Shown here in pieces: positions 15,433-17,872 of a stretch of DNA of 17,872 bases. The first letter of the stretch is position 1; each line of letters starts with the position of its first letter. Under the pieces are notes generated by a model, which made no database searches, was not told where the DNA came from, and worked only from the letters and a program-made list of their open reading frames with translations. A program made the position numbers and the translations under genes. Source of the DNA: Acidobacteriota bacterium (GTDB lineage Bacteria > Acidobacteriota > Terriglobia > Acidiferrales > UBA7541); assembly GCA_003224195.1 (NCBI GenBank), contig QHYP01000129.1:1-17872 (forward strand). Reading direction: 5' to 3'.

Positions 15433-16457
15433 GGCGCCGTCTCCGATACCAACACCGTGCTGGGCATGCCCGAAGCGGGATGCGTGGTGGTGTTCCGGAA
15501 TCCCACGTTGCGGAACATGGCTTCGTACTCCCGAAACGTGTATGCATCGCCGGCGTCCGTGACCGCCAGCATGGTCAAGCTGAACGTTGCGGCTGTTGGA
15601 GGCGATACGCGGTCTTCATTCGGCACGAATTCGAGAGTAATCGCCTTGCCGCCTGGCTTCAGCGCAGCGTGCACGCGCCGCATCAGGCGCTCGCAAGTCG
15701 GCATATCGAAGTGGTGAAAGATGTTCGTGAGCAGCGCATAGTCGTATCCCGCGCCCAGATCGGCCTCAAATGCGCTTCCCGCCCGCGTTGCGTACCGGGC
15801 CGCCACGCCCGCGGCAGCGGCATTCTCCATCGCCACCTCGAGAACCGGAGGCCAGTCAACCGCCACGATTTGCGCGTTCGGATTCTGTTTCGCGATGGTA
15901 ATCCCGTACATGCCGTGTCCGGCGGCAATATCTAACACCTTGCAGGGCTTTCCTTCGGGCGCGCCGATCAACTGGGCAATGAACTTAGCCGCCGGCGCCG
16001 TCATCGGCGCCATAGACCGCGCGAACGCAACCCAAAGTTCATCATTTGGTTTTGTATTGTCCCCCTGCGCCACCACGGTGCCGCCTTTCCGAACCGCACC
16101 CGTGAGAGCATCGAAGTCTTTCAGCAGCGCCTCCGTCCCGAGAAAGCCCGCCATGGAAGCCAGGCATGCGGGCGAGCGCCGGTCCAAAAACACGGCGGAT
16201 TCCTTCGTTAGCGCGTAGGCGTCCCCCTCTTTTGTTAGGAATCCGAAAACGGTCAGATAATCGCAGAGGATGCGGGTGCCACGTTCGGACGCATGTACCT
16301 TTGCCGCCAGCGTTGAGGGCCGGTTTGCGCCCTCCCCGATCGCAGTGAAAATGTCCAATTCAATTGCGGCTTTCAAAGCCGCGCTCTGCTGGTAGGCATT
16401 CAGCGTGTTGAAAATGCGCTCGGGCGTGGGTCCGTGACCTGCGGAGGGAGAGGCCAT
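15429..16457 (-). CDS. SAM-dependent methyltransferase with dimerisation domain
   Basis: A 342-residue class I methyltransferase of the O-methyltransferase/CrtF-like type. The N-terminal 100 residues form a winged-helix dimerisation domain (IFNTLNAYQQSAALKAAIEL at 15-34; TRILCDYLTVFGFL at 61-74). The Rossmann part has motif I VLDIAAGHGMYG (174-185), the SAM ribose-binding acid in VAVDWP (D201), NIFHHF (245-250) and LKPGGKAITLEF (266-277). The frame is open to 16523, but ATG at 16457 is preferred: AAGGAG lies 9 bases upstream and the family similarity starts there. The substrate cannot be read from sequence; aromatic or polyketide hydroxyls are typical. It is the first gene of a two-gene operon with the DinB-family gene. 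Confidence 0.9.
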   Translation of the reverse strand: MASPSAGHGPTPERIFNTLNAYQQSAALKAAIELDIFTAIGEGANRPSTLAAKVHASERGTRILCDYLTVFGFLTKEGDAYALTKESAVFLDRRSPACLASMAGFLGTEALLKDFDALTGAVRKGGTVVAQGDNTKPNDELWVAFARSMAPMTAPAAKFIAQLIGAPEGKPCKVLDIAAGHGMYGITIAKQNPNAQIVAVDWPPVLEVAMENAAAAGVAARYATRAGSAFEADLGAGYDYALLTNIFHHFDMPTCERLMRRVHAALKPGGKAITLEFVPNEDRVSPPTAATFSLTMLAVTDAGDAYTFREYEAMFRNVGFRNTTTHPASGMPSTVLVSETAP

Positions 16458-16594
16458 CTGTAGTGGCTCCTTGTCGAAAGATTTGAGGCGAGCCATTTTA
16501 CATCGGGCGCACCGGCCCAGCACAGGATTGGGATTGCCCGAGGGCGCGACGGGCTGGCATACTTTCTCGCCCCGCGCGAGCAGAGGCGCTCACC

Positions 16595-17326
16595 ATGAAA
16601 CGCGAATATTTCCGCTGGCATTCGCCGCGGCTGGGACTCGAACTGGGCATCGTCGTCTTTGGCCACTGGGGCGCGCCGCTCGTCGGCTTTCCGACCAGCG
16701 CCGGCGATGAATTTGAGCTCGAAGGCCAAAGCATGGTCGGCGCGCTCAGCGACTTCATCGACGGCGGCAAGGTGAAGCTCTACACGGTGAATTCCGTCAA
16801 CAACTACGGCTTCTATAACAAGGCCGCGCATCCGTTTCACCGGAGTTACGTCCAAGCGATGTTCGACGCTTATCTGCGCGAGGAGGTTGTTCCCTTCATC
16901 TGGGACAACTGCCAGACGCAGGGCATCGCTATCTCCACGATGGGCGCGTCCTTTGGCGCATACCACGCCGCGAACACGCTCTTCAAGCATCCCGACGTGA
17001 TCAAGCGCTGCTTCGCCATGTCCGGCGTCTATGACCTGAAGAAATTCATGGATGGGCTGTACGACGACAATTTCTACTTCAACAATCCAGTGGACTATCT
17101 GGCGAACCTCAACGACCCGGGGCTGCTCGAACAACTGGCCACGTGCGACATCCACTTCGCGACCGGTACTGGCCCGTGGGAGGACAGCGGCCAGTCCTAC
17201 CAGCTTTCGGAAGTGCTTTCGCGGAAGGGGATCCCGCATCATCTCGACAATTGGGGGCCGGACGGCGGGCACGACTGGCCGTTCTGGAAACACGAGATGC
17301 GGGAGTACATTGGGCGACTGTTTTGA
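16595..17326 (+). CDS. Putative esterase, alpha/beta-hydrolase fold
   Basis: A 243-residue cytoplasmic-looking protein of the uncharacterised esterase group resembling COG4947. The nucleophile elbow is G117-A-S119-F-G121 within ISTMGASFGAYHAANTLFKH, and the catalytic His is probably H226 in GPDGGHDWPFW; an acid such as E196 or D197 may complete the triad. No signal peptide is present. The start ATG at 16595 has AGAGG about 8 bases upstream. It is divergent from the methyltransferase gene across 137 bp. The weak pair TTGCCC (16534-16539) and CATACT (16558-16563) with an 18-bp spacer could be its promoter. The substrate is unknown. Confidence 0.85.
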   Translation: MKREYFRWHSPRLGLELGIVVFGHWGAPLVGFPTSAGDEFELEGQSMVGALSDFIDGGKVKLYTVNSVNNYGFYNKAAHPFHRSYVQAMFDAYLREEVVPFIWDNCQTQGIAISTMGASFGAYHAANTLFKHPDVIKRCFAMSGVYDLKKFMDGLYDDNFYFNNPVDYLANLNDPGLLEQLATCDIHFATGTGPWEDSGQSYQLSEVLSRKGIPHHLDNWGPDGGHDWPFWKHEMREYIGRLF

Positions 17327-17872
17327 GGCTGTTGCAAATTGGGAAGCAACCCCCCACACCCCCCCATGTTCTGCAAAAGAGTGTACAAACGGTTGAATGC
17401 AAAGACTTTGAAGTGGAAAGAGTTGTGCACGGAAAACAGAAGAGTGCGTAACGAGCGGAGGATAAAGGAGTTATTTTGCGGCGTGTGCTGGCGAAGAGTG
17501 AAAGAGTGCGGAGATTGTTGATTCGATTGGAGATAAGAGGTCGCGAAGGGGCGAAGGTGCTAATAAACCGGTGACGGACGGCGACTTTCGAGGAGGGAAT
17601 TCCAAGGAACATGCAGGACCATAGCAGATTTCGGCTACCATGTCAATTACTTTTATGTAGTAGTAATATTCGGAAGGGAGGCTCAGGCGAAATGCGTACC
17701 TTGGCCACTGAAGGGCAACCACGCGGCGGTGCTTTGGCGGAAGTCCCAGCGTAAGGAGCAGATATCAGACCGCGAACGCTGCCACGCGGCAACTTGAGCA
17801 AGAAATGGGAGGTAGCAAAGCAGTCTGCTGCACGGCGTTGCCGATTTGCGCGGCCCGGGCAAGACAGCACAA
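17327..17872. other. Non-coding, unusual-composition tail; possible dispersed element or gene relic
   Basis: No gene is supportable here. The open frames on both strands lack codon bias, ribosome sites and family similarity. The first part has two C-runs (17350-17366), then an A/G-rich plus strand with at least six AAGAGT-like motifs: 17376-17383, 17417-17424, 17440-17446, 17464-17472 (variant AAAGGAGTT), 17494-17500 and 17501-17508, the last two adjacent. A 5-bp hairpin GTTGC/GCAAC (17331-17350) follows the esterase stop and may be a weak terminator. The composition differs from the GC-rich genes nearby. It resembles intergenic repeats I associate with acidobacterial genomes, but this needs a genome search. 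Confidence 0.5.
17618..17646 (-). promoter_or_regulatory. Near-consensus minus-strand promoter without an obvious gene
   Basis: On the minus strand a perfect -35 TTGACA (17646-17641) is followed by an ideal 17-bp spacer and the -10 TATGGT (17623-17618). Transcription would head left from about 17610 toward the end of the esterase gene. An inverted repeat ATTACT/AGTAAT (17646-17651 and 17662-17667) abuts the -35 box and could be an operator. No convincing gene lies downstream, so it may drive a non-coding RNA or be left over from a lost gene. Confidence 0.5.

Noticed and set aside
17109..17612. 167-residue minus-strand frame behind the orphan promoter
   Set aside because: The C-terminal part is antisense to the esterase and the rest translates the repeat tract into a Ser/Arg/Phe-rich peptide with no ribosome site; I judge it non-coding.
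1..17872. tRNA or rRNA genes, CRISPR arrays, insertion sequences
   Set aside because: No regularly spaced repeats, transposase frames or structural RNA motifs were recognised by eye on either strand.

Overview
The window looks like a chromosomal segment of an acidobacterium (phylum Acidobacteriota), probably from soil. The strongest indication is a PadR regulator followed by two large ADOP-type permeases (acidobacterial duplicated orphan permeases), a combination characteristic of that phylum. The DNA is GC-rich, and several genes start with TTG or GTG behind strong Shine-Dalgarno sequences.

Region 1 (1-5180, all minus strand) is a nitrite uptake and assimilation operon. In transcription order it encodes a formate/nitrite-family channel, a PII protein resembling NifI2, a ferredoxin-type nitrite reductase with a Rieske domain fused to its C-terminus, a PII protein resembling NifI1, a 56-residue exported peptide, uroporphyrinogen-III synthase (which makes the siroheme precursor), and the start of a possible GAF-domain protein cut by the window edge. 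The logic is import of nitrite, reduction to ammonium, cofactor supply, and nitrogen/2-oxoglutarate sensing by two PII proteins flanking the enzyme. A NifI-like pair is best known next to nitrogenase, so its position around a nitrite reductase is the most interesting feature here.

Region 2 (5181-5700) is a 520-bp divergent intergenic stretch with several hairpins and a clear sigma-70 promoter for padR, overlapped by an imperfect inverted repeat that may be the PadR operator. Region 3 (5701-11439, plus strand) holds padR and two tandem ADOP permeases. The first is broken by a 38-bp deletion relative to its paralogue. The two share a nearly identical 245-bp 5' end although the rest has diverged.

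Region 4 (11462-14324, minus strand) is the three-gene proton-translocating NAD(P) transhydrogenase operon pntAA-pntAB-pntB, with overlapping stop/start codons. PntAA appears to lack three residues at a conserved site. Region 5 (14431-17326) holds a guanine deaminase (plus), an overlapping methyltransferase/DinB-family pair (minus) and a putative esterase (plus).

Region 6 (17327-17872) has no convincing gene. It is A/G-rich on the plus strand, with C-runs and a repeated AAGAGT motif, and carries a near-consensus minus-strand promoter with no obvious gene behind it. It may be a dispersed intergenic element or a gene relic.
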